From positions 3,490,805 to 3,554,804 of the forward strand of contig NC_014387.1 in NCBI RefSeq assembly GCF_000145035.1: a DNA stretch of 64,000 bases. Reading direction: 5' to 3'. The notes beneath the pieces were generated by a model that saw only the letters and a program-made list of their open reading frames with translations, had not been told where the DNA came from and made no database searches. The stretch is from Butyrivibrio proteoclasticus B316. GTDB taxonomy: Bacteria; Bacillota; Clostridia; Lachnospirales; Lachnospiraceae. The position numbers and the translations under genes were made by a program. Of the stretch, positions 37,701-46,466 are shown piece by piece. How positions within the stretch are numbered: the stretch's first letter is position 1; the number at the start of each line of letters is the position of its first letter.

Positions 37701-38558
37701 TTTTTCCTTTGAAGCCTCTGTTACCGCTTCATCTGCAGCCTTCTCTTCTGCTGATGTAGCCTCACTTGCTGCTTCATCTTTCTTACTATCACCCTCAAGA
37801 TCATCGCCTGATACGACAACTTCCCCTTCTGTTCCAGCCTCTTTGTTTTCATGGCTATATGTTGTCATATCCTCTGAAGTAACCTTTATACTAACGCCTC
37901 TTTTGTTTGTTCCTGATAAAGTGAACAACATTTTGATAGTATAAGTTCCATCTTCTTCTGAATTGATCAAATAGTGGAGATTATCTCCTGATCCAATCTC
38001 GCCATCAAGATTATTGATCCATCCAATTGCGTTAAAAGAGCCTACTTTCTGGCCAGAAGTAAGTCCAAAATCAGCATCTGACTTGGAATAGCTTGCATCT
38101 GCCAAACTGGTATTTGTTGAAACACTCATTTTAGAACCGCTGTAACTAAGGTTCTCAGATGATGTGTCATAAAAATAAGCCTTCTCATTAACAGGTACTT
38201 CAGGTGATTCCCCAACATTATCACCGCCACCTACATTGTATCTGCCGATTGTCATACCAAGGCCTTCTTCTTTATCGAAGAAAGCAGTTGCCGACTGTTT
38301 TGTAAGCTCATCACTGTAGCCTACACGGTTAGCCCACCAACAAAGACTTGTACCAAATCCCTGGAATTCTCCAAATCCATCGCCATCAGTATCGTTAAAT
38401 ACTGAGGCTATTGCCGGTGACAGCTTAACAGTTCTGTCAACTTTGCCCTCTGCAGCCTGTGTGGTCACAGTGGCGGCACTTCCTGATGTAAAGGCTGTTG
38501 TAAACGCAGTCGTCACACCAAGTACTGAAGCTAGTACTCTCCTCCAATTCCTTTGCAT
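31704..38558 (-). CDS. Giant secreted GH30-GH43 enzyme, probable type II arabinogalactan degrader
   Basis: 2284 residues with a signal peptide (about 1-36). GH30 domain at about 40-112 and 417-855, with FQGFGTSLCWWANR, acid/base Glu556 (PMNEPY) and nucleophile Glu657 (MSEVDGT); its pattern is that of endo-beta-1,6-galactanases. The barrel is interrupted at 113-416 by a beta-rich module holding an acidic low-complexity stretch (about 243-335). Next come a bacterial Ig-like domain (865-935), two malectin-like carbohydrate-binding modules (about 939-1094, 1173-1350), each followed by a helical FIVAR-like segment. GH43 follows at 1427-1816 with ILVQAHGG, the exo-beta-1,3-galactanase (subfamily 24) pattern that lacks the usual Asp base. 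Then a second Ig-like domain, a third binding module (1890-2070) and choline-binding-type wall repeats (2072-2284). Confidence 0.88.
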   Translation of the reverse strand: MQRNWRRVLASVLGVTTAFTTAFTSGSAATVTTQAAEGKVDRTVKLSPAIASVFNDTDGDGFGEFQGFGTSLCWWANRVGYSDELTKQSATAFFDKEEGLGMTIGRYNVGGGDNVGESPEVPVNEKAYFYDTSSENLSYSGSKMSVSTNTSLADASYSKSDADFGLTSGQKVGSFNAIGWINNLDGEIGSGDNLHYLINSEEDGTYTIKMLFTLSGTNKRGVSIKVTSEDMTTYSHENKEAGTEGEVVVSGDDLEGDSKKDEAASEATSAEEKAADEAVTEASKEKDEVSEDSSDRASTASSEDISEEETKEETTDEAASEDSVNPVTDKESATDKLLAVTNGESKVYTVPSSEVNKNLVASGNNNMLYVVTFSDVELKAGVNKIDIGGADGDWCLDFVKMAVIKSGEEGVLPESSDFLHGAHIKRSDSIVPGYATDVTKINLEKHDAEYYETNFVRADFDCGYAWNYDWDADRNQMNVLIAAAQAAGDEFIGEAFSNSPPYFMTVSGCSSGGVDPNVDNLREDSYTAFACYMADVIEHWADEGVINFQSTTPMNEPYTNYWSAFNNKQEGCHFDIGESQSRILVELNKELEKKGIDILISASDETSIDTAITSFNALTDDAKEVVDRIDAHTYSGSNRAGLKALSESAGKNLWMSEVDGTFTAGTNAGEMRAGLGFAQRIITDVNGMMPSAWIMWDAVDVHIDSNNEFDTATRESVERTLSNGDGFWGIAIADHDTQELLLSKKYYAFGQFSRYIRPGYAIIGSSDSTVAAYDPKEGKVVIVAVNTAENDQTWKFNLQDFSEIGSKVTAIRTSGSRADGENWADVTASDDIVVDKATKNVTATLKANSITTYIVEGVVYDSSAESVVAVDDKNIYAAKGTLPVLPETVSVKTSKNNTINAKVTWDLENVDLATASEVTGTLDGYGYEVTYAIKYVDPNMAWYIDCNDNEVGHTSYRTMDSYADLFNEVSDQKYDGTWGRLADYGAYNNSDDDPWAYGWYAYSNQSIDYTVPLEAGNYTLTFGFKEWWNQSRPMSIYAVTDGGETLIGNTNTKNGNNNWNTPVYSYSQEEAGNVTFSVRKNGGPDPVLSFIRIQKNLNLDELKSVLAKAQVMDTSDYSESKSARLHSLFERAQRLMLRAATTQEDVDLLAKEISEFVETDGNVFSEEEIAANDYVLYLVDVASKETTQVPEGYKLGLYQSVTDQEDAVDAGTGLKWGYGTDPSYGVRVNGGASDGTLTGTYAYMSDKGWTYEKGVSGLYYSFELPDRSNNEYLVTIGVKSPWSARDISYDLEGVNVESGLNLGQGSLVERTYNVEVTDGTLNLYAYATNRTSSYVDPLLSYVIVKAVPEYTYETLISAINKYRAEMEGKVYSEKSLAVFEEAVVKAQALIDVKSTDVAAIKKAYKDLEEAFKALAIVVTYSSITGVEGAPLYDNNGILVQAHGGQIQQFTIDGVTKYYWYGEDKTYDYQPVVGVHLYTSTDLYNWTDEGVPFRAIPIADEDYGKFKEAGYKADLSIFEEDKYFASLYSDYKDQAADDSQYDNKLEEVYWNIAADRTVMERPKVLYNDKTGKYVMWWHCDGNTKSNPTGSNYGKAKAGVAISDSPFGPFKFLGAYKLNYSETADHQWDSDESAWGSVRDMNVFKDDDGTAYVMYSSDGNTNMYIAKLNDEYTYLAKDQKHAVLGEDFTLNFAGASREAPAMFKYNGTYYMITSGCTGWDPNPASYAYASSPLGPWTTVNNPCTDDGANTTYRTQSTCVFPVDAAAGKFIYMGDRWNSGDLSESRYVWLPVEFLAGNKIALRSYSNWTLDELENKGVFEINTKLPEYALSKEDLEEKLPSEVELTLSDGSTVTKAVTWNTNSARLVGDVEITGTLADFNRSFAITVSMIPEKMIYFYDSASRNVLGDEEASYLTSARSVLKKQLRNASADEDFATTKVSGYRGVRSSENAEKYDVGFKNSGSDIWGHGFWAAGNKPIDYVFTLEEGQYTVATGYQEWWNTSRPTRITVTDASGKELARQNFTLGSSDSARLETVSFELTEDTQVTVRVAKTGNPDPVLSFIAVIKDNLEKEPEDEGTLIKKYGKYYLVTEDGEKLTGFHEVDGILRYFDENTGVMAINKWVTVGDNKYRALDEGRIASNEIIREYGSDYYLGEDGVLVTGLFDYNGDKYYAKANGKIVKSGLLEIDGEYYIPDSDGRLMHDIKTEVYFSEYILGSDCKAVKGFTTYEGQRYYGKANGRVAKDYMFTVDGDTYYAKNDGTLAVSETITRYFKKYTFDENGKLISVGK

Positions 38559-38609
38559 TCTTTTTCCCCTTTCAACTTTTTCATACCGAGTTGCCTTGTG
38601 ACGAAATAA

Positions 38610-38639
38610 GTTAGTGATAATTTATAAATTATCGCTAAC
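38610..38639. promoter_or_regulatory. 30-bp palindrome upstream of the giant galactanase gene
   Basis: Two 15-bp halves (GTTAGTGATAATTTA and the matching TAAATTATCGCTAAC) agree at 14 of 15 positions, about 50 bp before the start codon. It is placed to bind the adjacent LacI-type regulator; the centre is TTTATAAA, not the usual CG, so the partner is uncertain. Confidence 0.55.
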
Positions 38640-38772
38640 TCTTCCACTTAAAATTCTAAGATTAATTGTAATATAATACTATATTGCATTTTTACTAAAA
38701 TTTTACTTCAAATATTTTGCACATTTTTAGCAAGTTTATTTCACATCTTTTCGTGTTTTTCCACAAAAATAA

Positions 38773-38795
38773 GCACCCATCATTTTGATGGATGC
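38773..38795 (-). terminator. Terminator of the LacI-type regulator gene
   Basis: GCATCCATC pairs with GATGGGTGC around a 5-nt loop, followed by TTATTTTTGT on the minus strand. Confidence 0.8.
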
Positions 38796-38829
38796 CTATA
38801 AGTCTTCGCATGTTCATTTTTCCGCTATA

Positions 38830-39903
<1,074 letters not shown>

Positions 39904-39992
39904 TTAACGCTACCAATATGATATACGAATATTCAGAAACTGCTAATTTCTCATATTTGTTTAGTCATGACTTTATTCGGTATCCTATATTA

Positions 39993-41786
39993 TTACCTGA
40001 TAATAAATGTAGTAACAGAACTTCCCTTGATAAAGCTTGTAAATGTATTGCCGTTTTGTGTAATTCCACATGAATCCGTTACATCTGCCCAGTTCTCATC
40101 GCCACTTGTCCTGATTGCTGTGATGTTTCCTGTTCCGGTTTCAAACTTAGACAGATCAAATTCCCATTTAAGATCATCTGAATTTGTATTAAGTGCTACT
40201 ATAACAATACTCTTATCTTCCTTGTTAACTGCTGCTACTGTATTATCCGATGAACCAACAAGGGTATATCCAGGGCGGATATATCTTGAGAACTGTCCAA
40301 GAGCATAGTATTTTTTGCTAAGAAGGAGCTCCTGTTTATCGTGATCTCCAATTGCAATTCCCCAAAAAGGAGTGCCCTCCTCAATTATCTTGTCTGCTTC
40401 TGCTCTTGTGCAGGTATCATATTTATTATTTGAATCTACATGTAGGTCTACTGCGTCCCACATTATCCATGCGCTTGGCATAAGGCCGTTTAAGTCTGTC
40501 ATGATAGCTTCTGTAAAACCAAGAGCTGCGCTCATTTTGGTAGCTTTTTTACCAATAGAATAGGTTCCGTCAACTTCGCTCATCCACAGATTAACACCTG
40601 CTTCCTGAGCAATTGTCCTTAGCATATTTCTCTGTGTTCCCTGATAAGTATGGGTATCTATTCTGCTCACTACTTCTCTGGCTTCTGCAGAAAGGTTCTT
40701 ATAAGACATGATAGCCGCTTCAATACTGGTTTCGTCAGATGCGCAGATTATTATGTTTATACCCTTATTCTGAAGCTCTTTATTAAGCTCAACAAGTATC
40801 CTTGACTGCGACTCTCCCTGAGAAAAGTGGCATCCTTCCTGCTTCTCGCTTTCATATTTCCAGTAGCTTGATGCGGGCTCATTCATAGGATCAACGCTCT
40901 GGAAATTTATCACTCCCTCTTTTGCCCAGTGCTCTATTACATCTGCCATATAGCAGGCAAACGCTGTATAGGAGTCCTCTCTGAGATTATCAACTGAAGG
41001 GTCTTCTCCGCCTGATGTGCATCCTGAAACTGTCATGAAATATGGGGGCGAATTAGAAAAGGCTTCTGCAATAAATTCATCTCCCGCAGCCTTTGCTGCA
41101 GCCATCAGGATATTCATCTGATTCTTGTCTGCATTCCAGTCATAGTTCCATGCAAATCCGCAGTCGAAGTCAGCTCTTGCAAAATTGGTCTCGTAATACT
41201 CTTTGGTATTCTCGGACAAATCTATTTTCGTAACATCTGTAGCATAGCCCGGAACTACTGAGTCTGATCTTCTGATGTGATCCTTGTGAATAAAGGGGTT
41301 TTCCTCCTTCATCGAAGCTGTGATGTCTTCTGTTGTTACGTTATCTCCGCCGCCAACATTGTATCGGCCTATTGTCATACCAAGTCCTGTTTCCTTGTTA
41401 AAAAAGGCCTCGGCTGAATCCTGAGTAAGCTTCTCACTGTATCCGCATCTGTTAGCCCACCAGCAAAGGCTTGTTCCAAAACCCTGAAATTCTCCATATC
41501 CATCACCATTAGTATCGTTAAATGTCTGAATATTACTGGTATCAAGCTTGATTGTCCTTGAAATCTCCATATTTGCTATTGTCTCCTCAATATCATTATC
41601 TGCTTTATTCTCGGTGCTGTCAGATGAATCGATTTCATTACTTGTTTTATCAATAAATTCGGTATCTGATCTTTCCTGCACCGCTTCATTAGTATTGTCA
41701 TGCTCTGCACTCGCACTTCCGCACCCAACAAGCTGACTTCCTGCTAATATCCCTGCAAGTATCCCGGCAGATAGTTTTCTTCTCAT
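39993..41786 (-). CDS. GH30 lipoprotein, probable endo-beta-1,6-galactanase
   Basis: 597 residues. A lipoprotein signal peptide with the lipobox LVGC (Cys22) and an Asn/Ser/Asp-rich linker (to about 85) tether it to the cell surface. The GH30 domain (FQGFGTSLCWWANRCGYSEKL) has acid/base Glu303 (PMNEPAS) and nucleophile Glu404 (MSEVDGTYS). It is closely related to the N-terminal domain of the giant enzyme but has only about 22 residues where that protein carries its 300-residue insert. The start is chosen so the signal peptide has normal length; ATGs at 41801 and 41816 are possible. Confidence 0.88.
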   Translation of the reverse strand: MRRKLSAGILAGILAGSQLVGCGSASAEHDNTNEAVQERSDTEFIDKTSNEIDSSDSTENKADNDIEETIANMEISRTIKLDTSNIQTFNDTNGDGYGEFQGFGTSLCWWANRCGYSEKLTQDSAEAFFNKETGLGMTIGRYNVGGGDNVTTEDITASMKEENPFIHKDHIRRSDSVVPGYATDVTKIDLSENTKEYYETNFARADFDCGFAWNYDWNADKNQMNILMAAAKAAGDEFIAEAFSNSPPYFMTVSGCTSGGEDPSVDNLREDSYTAFACYMADVIEHWAKEGVINFQSVDPMNEPASSYWKYESEKQEGCHFSQGESQSRILVELNKELQNKGINIIICASDETSIEAAIMSYKNLSAEAREVVSRIDTHTYQGTQRNMLRTIAQEAGVNLWMSEVDGTYSIGKKATKMSAALGFTEAIMTDLNGLMPSAWIMWDAVDLHVDSNNKYDTCTRAEADKIIEEGTPFWGIAIGDHDKQELLLSKKYYALGQFSRYIRPGYTLVGSSDNTVAAVNKEDKSIVIVALNTNSDDLKWEFDLSKFETGTGNITAIRTSGDENWADVTDSCGITQNGNTFTSFIKGSSVTTFIIR

Positions 41787-41863
41787 CGTGTTTTTCCCCA
41801 TAATTTTTACACTCATGAATAAATAGGCCTCTTTATTTCCTTTAATTGATGATTTGCTCTATG

Positions 41864-41898
41864 ATTATCATTTTTGTCATTCTACAAATCATGATAAT
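41864..41898. promoter_or_regulatory. Inverted repeat upstream of the GH30 lipoprotein gene
   Basis: ATTATCAT and ATGATAAT, 19 bp apart, lie about 80 bp before the start codon. The GATAAT/ATTATC half-sites resemble those in the palindrome upstream of the giant galactanase, so one regulator may bind both; weak evidence. Confidence 0.35.
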
Positions 41899-41967
41899 AT
41901 ATCTGCTTATATATTATAATTCATTTTTTTACTAAATTTTTACTCATATTTATGTTTAATATAAATA

Positions 41968-42000
41968 GCGGCACTACTGCTTCATTTACAATAGTGCCGC
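41968..42000. terminator. Hairpin after the aldo/keto reductase gene
   Basis: GCGGCACTA pairs with TAGTGCCGC. A T-run follows on the plus strand only; on the minus strand the tail is CTATTTATATT, so termination of the reductase transcript is probable but weaker. Confidence 0.55.
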
Positions 42001-42025
42001 CTTTTGACATTTCTATTAAATTAGA

Positions 42026-43153
42026 TTACTCCAGCTCTTTAGCCACTTCCTTGAGAAGGTTTCTGATTTCGAGATGCTGAGGACAAACTGCCTCACAGCC
42101 GCCACACTCTATGCAGGCGCTGGCTGGTGAGTTCTCGCCAGAAGCAAGCTGCTCTCTGTAATATCTCTTCTGATTCCAGTCATTGAATATCTTGTAAGTA
42201 TTAAGACATCCGAACATCTCAGGAATCTTGATATTCATAGGACAGTGATTCTGCTCAACGCAGTAGTGACAGGATGTACAAGGAATCATGTCCTTGCCCT
42301 TGTAGATTGCTGTAACCTTGGCAATCGCAGCCAGCTCTTTATCTGAAAGAGGCTGGAAGTCCTTCATGAAGGAAACGTTGTCCTTCATCTGAGCCATGTC
42401 ACTCATACCAGAAAGAACAATTCTGATACCCTCCTGATTAGCTGCAAATCTGATGGCATAGCTTGCATTTGAAAGGCCTGTGCCCATCTCATCGAATACC
42501 TTCTGAGCTTCCTCAGGGAGCTTAACAAGGCTTCCGCCCTTAACTGGCTCCATAACAATCATAGGCTTATTATGCTTACGGCAAACCTCGTAGCACTTAC
42601 GGCTCTGAACAGCTGGATCCTCGTAGTCCACATAGTTGAACTGAATCTGCACGATTTCAACATCAGGATAAGTTGTAAGAATCTTATCAAGAACCTCAGG
42701 ACTGTCATGGAAAGACAGACCTACGTGCTTAATCTTACCCTCTTTTTTCAGCTCAAATGCTGTCTCGTACGCTCTGCACTCTTTGTACTGCTCGAAATTT
42801 CTTGCATTCTGAGCATGCATAAGATAAAAGTCAAAGTACTCCACACCACAGAACTCAAGCTGACTCTGGAAAAATGGTCTGATGTCCTCTTCCTTGTGGA
42901 AGTAGGAATCTGATAATTTGTTAGTTAAAAGAAATTTCTCTCTTGGATATCTGTCTGAAATAGCTACTTTAATAGCCTTCTCTGACTTGCCATCAATGTA
43001 TCCGTGAGCTGTATCAAAGTAGTTGAAACCATTATCAATAAAGTAATCAACCATCTCCTTGAACTGCTCAATATCTACTTCTGACCCGATCATTGGAAGT
43101 CTCATACATCCAAAGCCAAAAAAGGTCTTTATTTCTGGAAATGATTTGTCCAT
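42026..43153 (-). CDS. Aldo/keto reductase with C-terminal 4Fe-4S cluster domain
   Basis: 375 residues. The TIM-barrel reductase part shows FGCMRLPM, FDTAHGYIDGKSE and the HVGLSFHDSP segment. The C-terminus carries two Cys clusters (CTSCHYCVEQNHCPMNI and CIECGGCEAVCPQH) of ferredoxin type, as in the oxidoreductase group common in anaerobes. The start at 43153 has GGAGG upstream. Substrate unknown. Confidence 0.9.
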   Translation of the reverse strand: MDKSFPEIKTFFGFGCMRLPMIGSEVDIEQFKEMVDYFIDNGFNYFDTAHGYIDGKSEKAIKVAISDRYPREKFLLTNKLSDSYFHKEEDIRPFFQSQLEFCGVEYFDFYLMHAQNARNFEQYKECRAYETAFELKKEGKIKHVGLSFHDSPEVLDKILTTYPDVEIVQIQFNYVDYEDPAVQSRKCYEVCRKHNKPMIVMEPVKGGSLVKLPEEAQKVFDEMGTGLSNASYAIRFAANQEGIRIVLSGMSDMAQMKDNVSFMKDFQPLSDKELAAIAKVTAIYKGKDMIPCTSCHYCVEQNHCPMNIKIPEMFGCLNTYKIFNDWNQKRYYREQLASGENSPASACIECGGCEAVCPQHLEIRNLLKEVAKELE

Positions 43154-43333
43154 CGCTTGCCCTCCGAACAGCGCAAAAATGCAACTGATAAGGAGCCTCA
43201 TCAGTTGTGCGCAATAATATGTTATTAAACCTACCTATGTGTATTCTAACATGGCCCGTCTCATAAACAAATGGCAATATTTCCGATTATTTTGAGAAAA
43301 TATTGTTGGTTTTGATACTTACTTTAAAACTAA

Positions 43334-44464
43334 TCATTCAAACCAGCCAAGTTTATTTCTCAAATAATCCACCAGCTCTTTTGCCGCATTCTGATGTGAT
43401 TTGGGTCCTGGATGCATATGAGATCCGAAGTTTTCCATTGTTGTATTTGGAAGCTGGAAGAATGAAACCTTTTCATCTCCCGCATTTTCCTTATATTTAT
43501 TTATTCCCTCTGTTATAACAAGATTGAGATCACTGCCTAACATTCCGTAGCTCCATATGATCTGCGCATTTGGATTATGTTTTCTTAACATAGTCAAAAA
43601 ATCAATTATTGCAGAAACTATTTTGAGCTCATCTTCTCTGTTTCTGGTTCCGTCAGTGTTTGTCCTCATCTTGTAGGTCTTGCCATCGTCAGGATTTAAA
43701 AACTCAGGCTGGTTAAAAGAAGTAACGTCATTAGTTCCGAGGTTAACAATAATCGCATCAGGCTGCCAGCTTGCAAAATCATATTCTTCCTGAGCTCCCA
43801 GTTCCTCGTTCATTTCACCTTTTGCAAGGCCGCATACTTTCTCATATACAGAAGGAAGATTATGCCTTACATCATTATCCCATCCGCAGAATACTCCCCA
43901 GCCTCCCTGAGAAACAAGGTGATAATCTGCGTTAAGTGCCTTGGCTGTCATAGTCGCATAGTTAGCAGAAGCGCTCATATACATTGGGATCCAGTCTACA
44001 TCATCAAATGCTCCGTAGCTGCCTTCTCCTGATGTTATGCTGTCTCCGATAAATTCAAGCTTTCTGCTATATACAGGAACATTTTGAAATTCTCCATCAT
44101 GTTTAAATCCTTTGAACAGAAGCTTAACCTTGGGATCGTCATTCATTGCCTGAAGCTCTCTATATAATCTGACTCTCTTAGGCGTTGTCTTTTCCATGCT
44201 CCTAAACAGGCACAGGCTGTGCTCCCCCGGAAGTAGCATCTGTCTTGCTATAAACGCGCCATTTATCTCAAGTGCAACCCACATTTCATTGACATCAGAA
44301 TCTGTTTCCAGATCAATCCAAAGTTCAGATCCTGTAACAACAACCTCTACTCCGCCTCCATTGAAAAAGACAGGCAGAGGCTGACGCTTTTTACCTGTTC
44401 TTCCAAGGATATTGATCTTATCTGAAGAGATATTACTTATCTCTGTGTATTGTAAAACACTCAT
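43334..44464 (-). CDS. SGNH/GDSL esterase, CE2-like acetyl esterase
   Basis: 376 residues without a signal peptide, so cytoplasmic. An N-terminal beta-rich domain (about 1-130) precedes the SGNH domain with nucleophile in FIGDSITSGEG, NLGTNDVTS and the catalytic Asp/His region HPGPKSH. That domain order is the one of carbohydrate esterase family 2, which removes acetyl groups from sugars. The start at 44464 has GGAGG upstream. Confidence 0.82.
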   Translation of the reverse strand: MSVLQYTEISNISSDKINILGRTGKKRQPLPVFFNGGGVEVVVTGSELWIDLETDSDVNEMWVALEINGAFIARQMLLPGEHSLCLFRSMEKTTPKRVRLYRELQAMNDDPKVKLLFKGFKHDGEFQNVPVYSRKLEFIGDSITSGEGSYGAFDDVDWIPMYMSASANYATMTAKALNADYHLVSQGGWGVFCGWDNDVRHNLPSVYEKVCGLAKGEMNEELGAQEEYDFASWQPDAIIVNLGTNDVTSFNQPEFLNPDDGKTYKMRTNTDGTRNREDELKIVSAIIDFLTMLRKHNPNAQIIWSYGMLGSDLNLVITEGINKYKENAGDEKVSFFQLPNTTMENFGSHMHPGPKSHQNAAKELVDYLRNKLGWFE

Positions 44465-44481
44465 ATTGTCCTCCCGCATAA

Positions 44482-44958
44482 TTACTTATTAGGCAGTGTT
44501 TCTGCTCTGTGCTCAATATTTTGCTGGAAGTTAATAACATCGTGATTGTATTCCTCTTCCATAAGTGATGAATTTATCAGAAAATCTGCAGTTGCTTTGT
44601 TGTTGGCAAATGGAATATCGTAAACCTGCGCAATTCTCATAAGAGCTTTTACGTCAGGGTCATGAGGTGCCGCTGTAAGAGGATCTGAAAAGAATATTAC
44701 AAAATCGATCTTACCTTCTACAATCTTGGCACCAATCTGCTGATCTCCGCCAAGTGGTCCTGAATTATAACCTCTGACAGGAAGGTCTGTTGCATCTGCT
44801 ATCATTCTGGCTGTTGTTCCTGTTCCGCACAAAAAGTGCCTTTTTAAGATTTCTGAATTATCCTTGCACCATTTGATCAGCTCAGCCTTTTTTCCATCAT
44901 GAGCTATAAGCGCAATATTTTTCTTTTTGGGAATTGTAAGTGTTATTTTTTCTTCCAT
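44482..44958 (-). CDS. mgsA: Methylglyoxal synthase
   Basis: 158 residues. Converts dihydroxyacetone phosphate to methylglyoxal and phosphate, a phosphate-releasing bypass of glycolysis. Motifs: IALIAHDGKKAEL, GTGTTARMI, GYNSGPLGGDQQIGA and FFSDPLTAAPHDPDV with the catalytic Asp. The start at 44958 is supported by AGGAAAG and by family length; the longer frame would overlap the upstream gene. Confidence 0.95.
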   Translation of the reverse strand: MEEKITLTIPKKKNIALIAHDGKKAELIKWCKDNSEILKRHFLCGTGTTARMIADATDLPVRGYNSGPLGGDQQIGAKIVEGKIDFVIFFSDPLTAAPHDPDVKALMRIAQVYDIPFANNKATADFLINSSLMEEEYNHDVINFQQNIEHRAETLPNK

Positions 44959-44980
44959 ATTTTCTCTTTCCTTGCTATTT

Positions 44981-45532
44981 TTATTTGTTTTTACCGGTTT
45001 CTCTTTTATCAAGTAGAAATCCTATGATTGCACCTGATAATACTCCAATAATTGTCCCCATAAAGAGATTTGATACTGTAAGTCCCAGAATAAATCCCGC
45101 AATCAGGCCGATGAAAACATATAATCCGGTCCATGAAGTCTTTTGCTTTTTCATGGAGTAATAGTCGTTTCCATCTTTAAACTGTCTAAATACGTAACCG
45201 GCTTTTTCCAGTCCCTTTACTCTATGGTCATTTTCATGCCTGCACTGCGTTGAGATTTCTCTGATATCATCAGACTGAAAAACAAAGCGCGCCATTGAAT
45301 AAAAGAGCTCCTGTACATATTTACTCTTTTCATACTCCTTCTCAAGTTCAACTTCCATCTGAACTTCGCCATTTAAAATGCCGTTTTCAAAGTGGATACT
45401 GCCGACTCTTGCCTTGTCACCATCGTTAAGTGTTACGCTCCACTCCTCTTCTAAAACATTTTTCACATTGCCAGGTGCAATAATGAAGTGCTTAGTCTTC
45501 AGCGGAAAAAAATTTTCTGCCATTTTCCCCAT
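44981..45532 (-). CDS. GNAT-like domain fused to a two-span membrane tail
   Basis: 183 residues. The segment STQCRHENDHRVKGLEKAGY resembles the C-terminal part of GNAT acetyltransferases, where an Asn and the LEKAGY motif are typical; the acetyl-CoA-binding loop (Q/RxxGxG/A) is not seen, so it may be inactive. The last 55 residues form two hydrophobic spans rich in Gly (FIGLIAGFILGLTV, GTIIGVLSGAIIGFLL). The start may be 45532 or 45523. The function is unknown. Confidence 0.6.
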   Translation of the reverse strand: MGKMAENFFPLKTKHFIIAPGNVKNVLEEEWSVTLNDGDKARVGSIHFENGILNGEVQMEVELEKEYEKSKYVQELFYSMARFVFQSDDIREISTQCRHENDHRVKGLEKAGYVFRQFKDGNDYYSMKKQKTSWTGLYVFIGLIAGFILGLTVSNLFMGTIIGVLSGAIIGFLLDKRETGKNK

Positions 45533-45552
45533 TCCTTCCTAAAAATATAATT

Positions 45553-46341
45553 CTAGATATTTCCTTCAATGTACACGATAACATGATCATCCTGCTGATA
45601 TTGTCTGCCTTCTACAACCTTGAACGGATGCTGTTTGCAGACTCCGCCAAACCACTCATAGGGCATATCATTTTCTGTCTTACCATCAACTATTTCCTGA
45701 ATACCATTCCTCACACAGCGCATCAGAGAAATGTCATCAAAATCTCTTGCGTGTCCGTGAAGAATATAATCTGCCTCTTTTTCCAAAAACAGAACATCGT
45801 CAATTGCCTTGACACATTCTCTATAAGTCATTGCATGTGGAACCTGCAGCCACAGATGATGATTGATTGCATCTCCTGTAAAAAGAATCCTATCCTCTTT
45901 TAGAAGCAGTATTATTCCTCCGGGAGTATGGCCCGGAAGATCGTAAACTTCAAGCGTTTTCCCGCCAAGGTCTACAACGTCGCCTCCCTTTATTTCTTTA
46001 AAAGGAGGGAAAGTCAATCCTCTTTCATTACATTCTTCTATAAACTCAGGATCTTCGATGAATTCTTTTGTCATCGGAATATCTTTTGGATTAATATATG
46101 CCTCGTCAAAAAAGATATTTCCGTAAATATGGTCCGGATGGCCATGAGTATTTATAACTATGACAGGTTTGTCAGTTATTTCTTCTATTACCTTTTTATA
46201 ATCGTGAAAAGCCAGCATTGTATCTATAAGACAGGCTTTCTTTTCCCCAATGACAAGAAAACCTGTACACTCATGATTCTCGTCCAAAAGATACAGATAT
46301 GGTCTTAATTTCTTTACTATCAGTTTTTTGCCCTCATCCAT
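45553..46341 (-). CDS. MBL-fold metallo-hydrolase
   Basis: 262 residues. The zinc-binding motif NTHGHPDHIYGN (HxHxDH) is preceded by CLIDTMLA, and later YDLPGHTPGG and FTGDAIN supply the other metal ligands. The substrate is unknown; the pattern fits glyoxalase II- or lactonase-like members. AGGAGGGTG before the ATG. Convergent context gives no further clue. Confidence 0.85.
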   Translation of the reverse strand: MDEGKKLIVKKLRPYLYLLDENHECTGFLVIGEKKACLIDTMLAFHDYKKVIEEITDKPVIVINTHGHPDHIYGNIFFDEAYINPKDIPMTKEFIEDPEFIEECNERGLTFPPFKEIKGGDVVDLGGKTLEVYDLPGHTPGGIILLLKEDRILFTGDAINHHLWLQVPHAMTYRECVKAIDDVLFLEKEADYILHGHARDFDDISLMRCVRNGIQEIVDGKTENDMPYEWFGGVCKQHPFKVVEGRQYQQDDHVIVYIEGNI

Positions 46342-46435
46342 AAGTTCACCCTCCTAGAATCCATAGTAATAGATTAGAGCCCTGACATCTACCTAATTGT
46401 TGCGGGTATTTATTTATATTACAAAGAACCGCATC

Positions 46436-46465
46436 CATTCGCTTGCCGGTCTTGTACAACAAAAA
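46436..46465 (+). repeat. Second copy of the 30-bp segment found at 13585-13614
   Basis: CATTCGCTTGCCGGTCTTGT followed by ACAACAAAAA, in inverted orientation to 13585-13614, with a single mismatch (A for G). In both places it lies directly beside the stem of a terminator hairpin. No more than this segment is shared. Confidence 0.7.
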
Positions 46466-46466
46466 T

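Noticed and set aside
37522..37944. 140-codon plus-strand frame rich in Ser/Ala/Val
   Set aside because: It is the antisense of the acidic low-complexity stretch of the giant galactanase; biased codons keep the opposite frame open.
41968..42000. Hairpin considered as part of the 13.6-kb repeat family
   Set aside because: Stem sequence is unrelated and the conserved 20-mer is missing.
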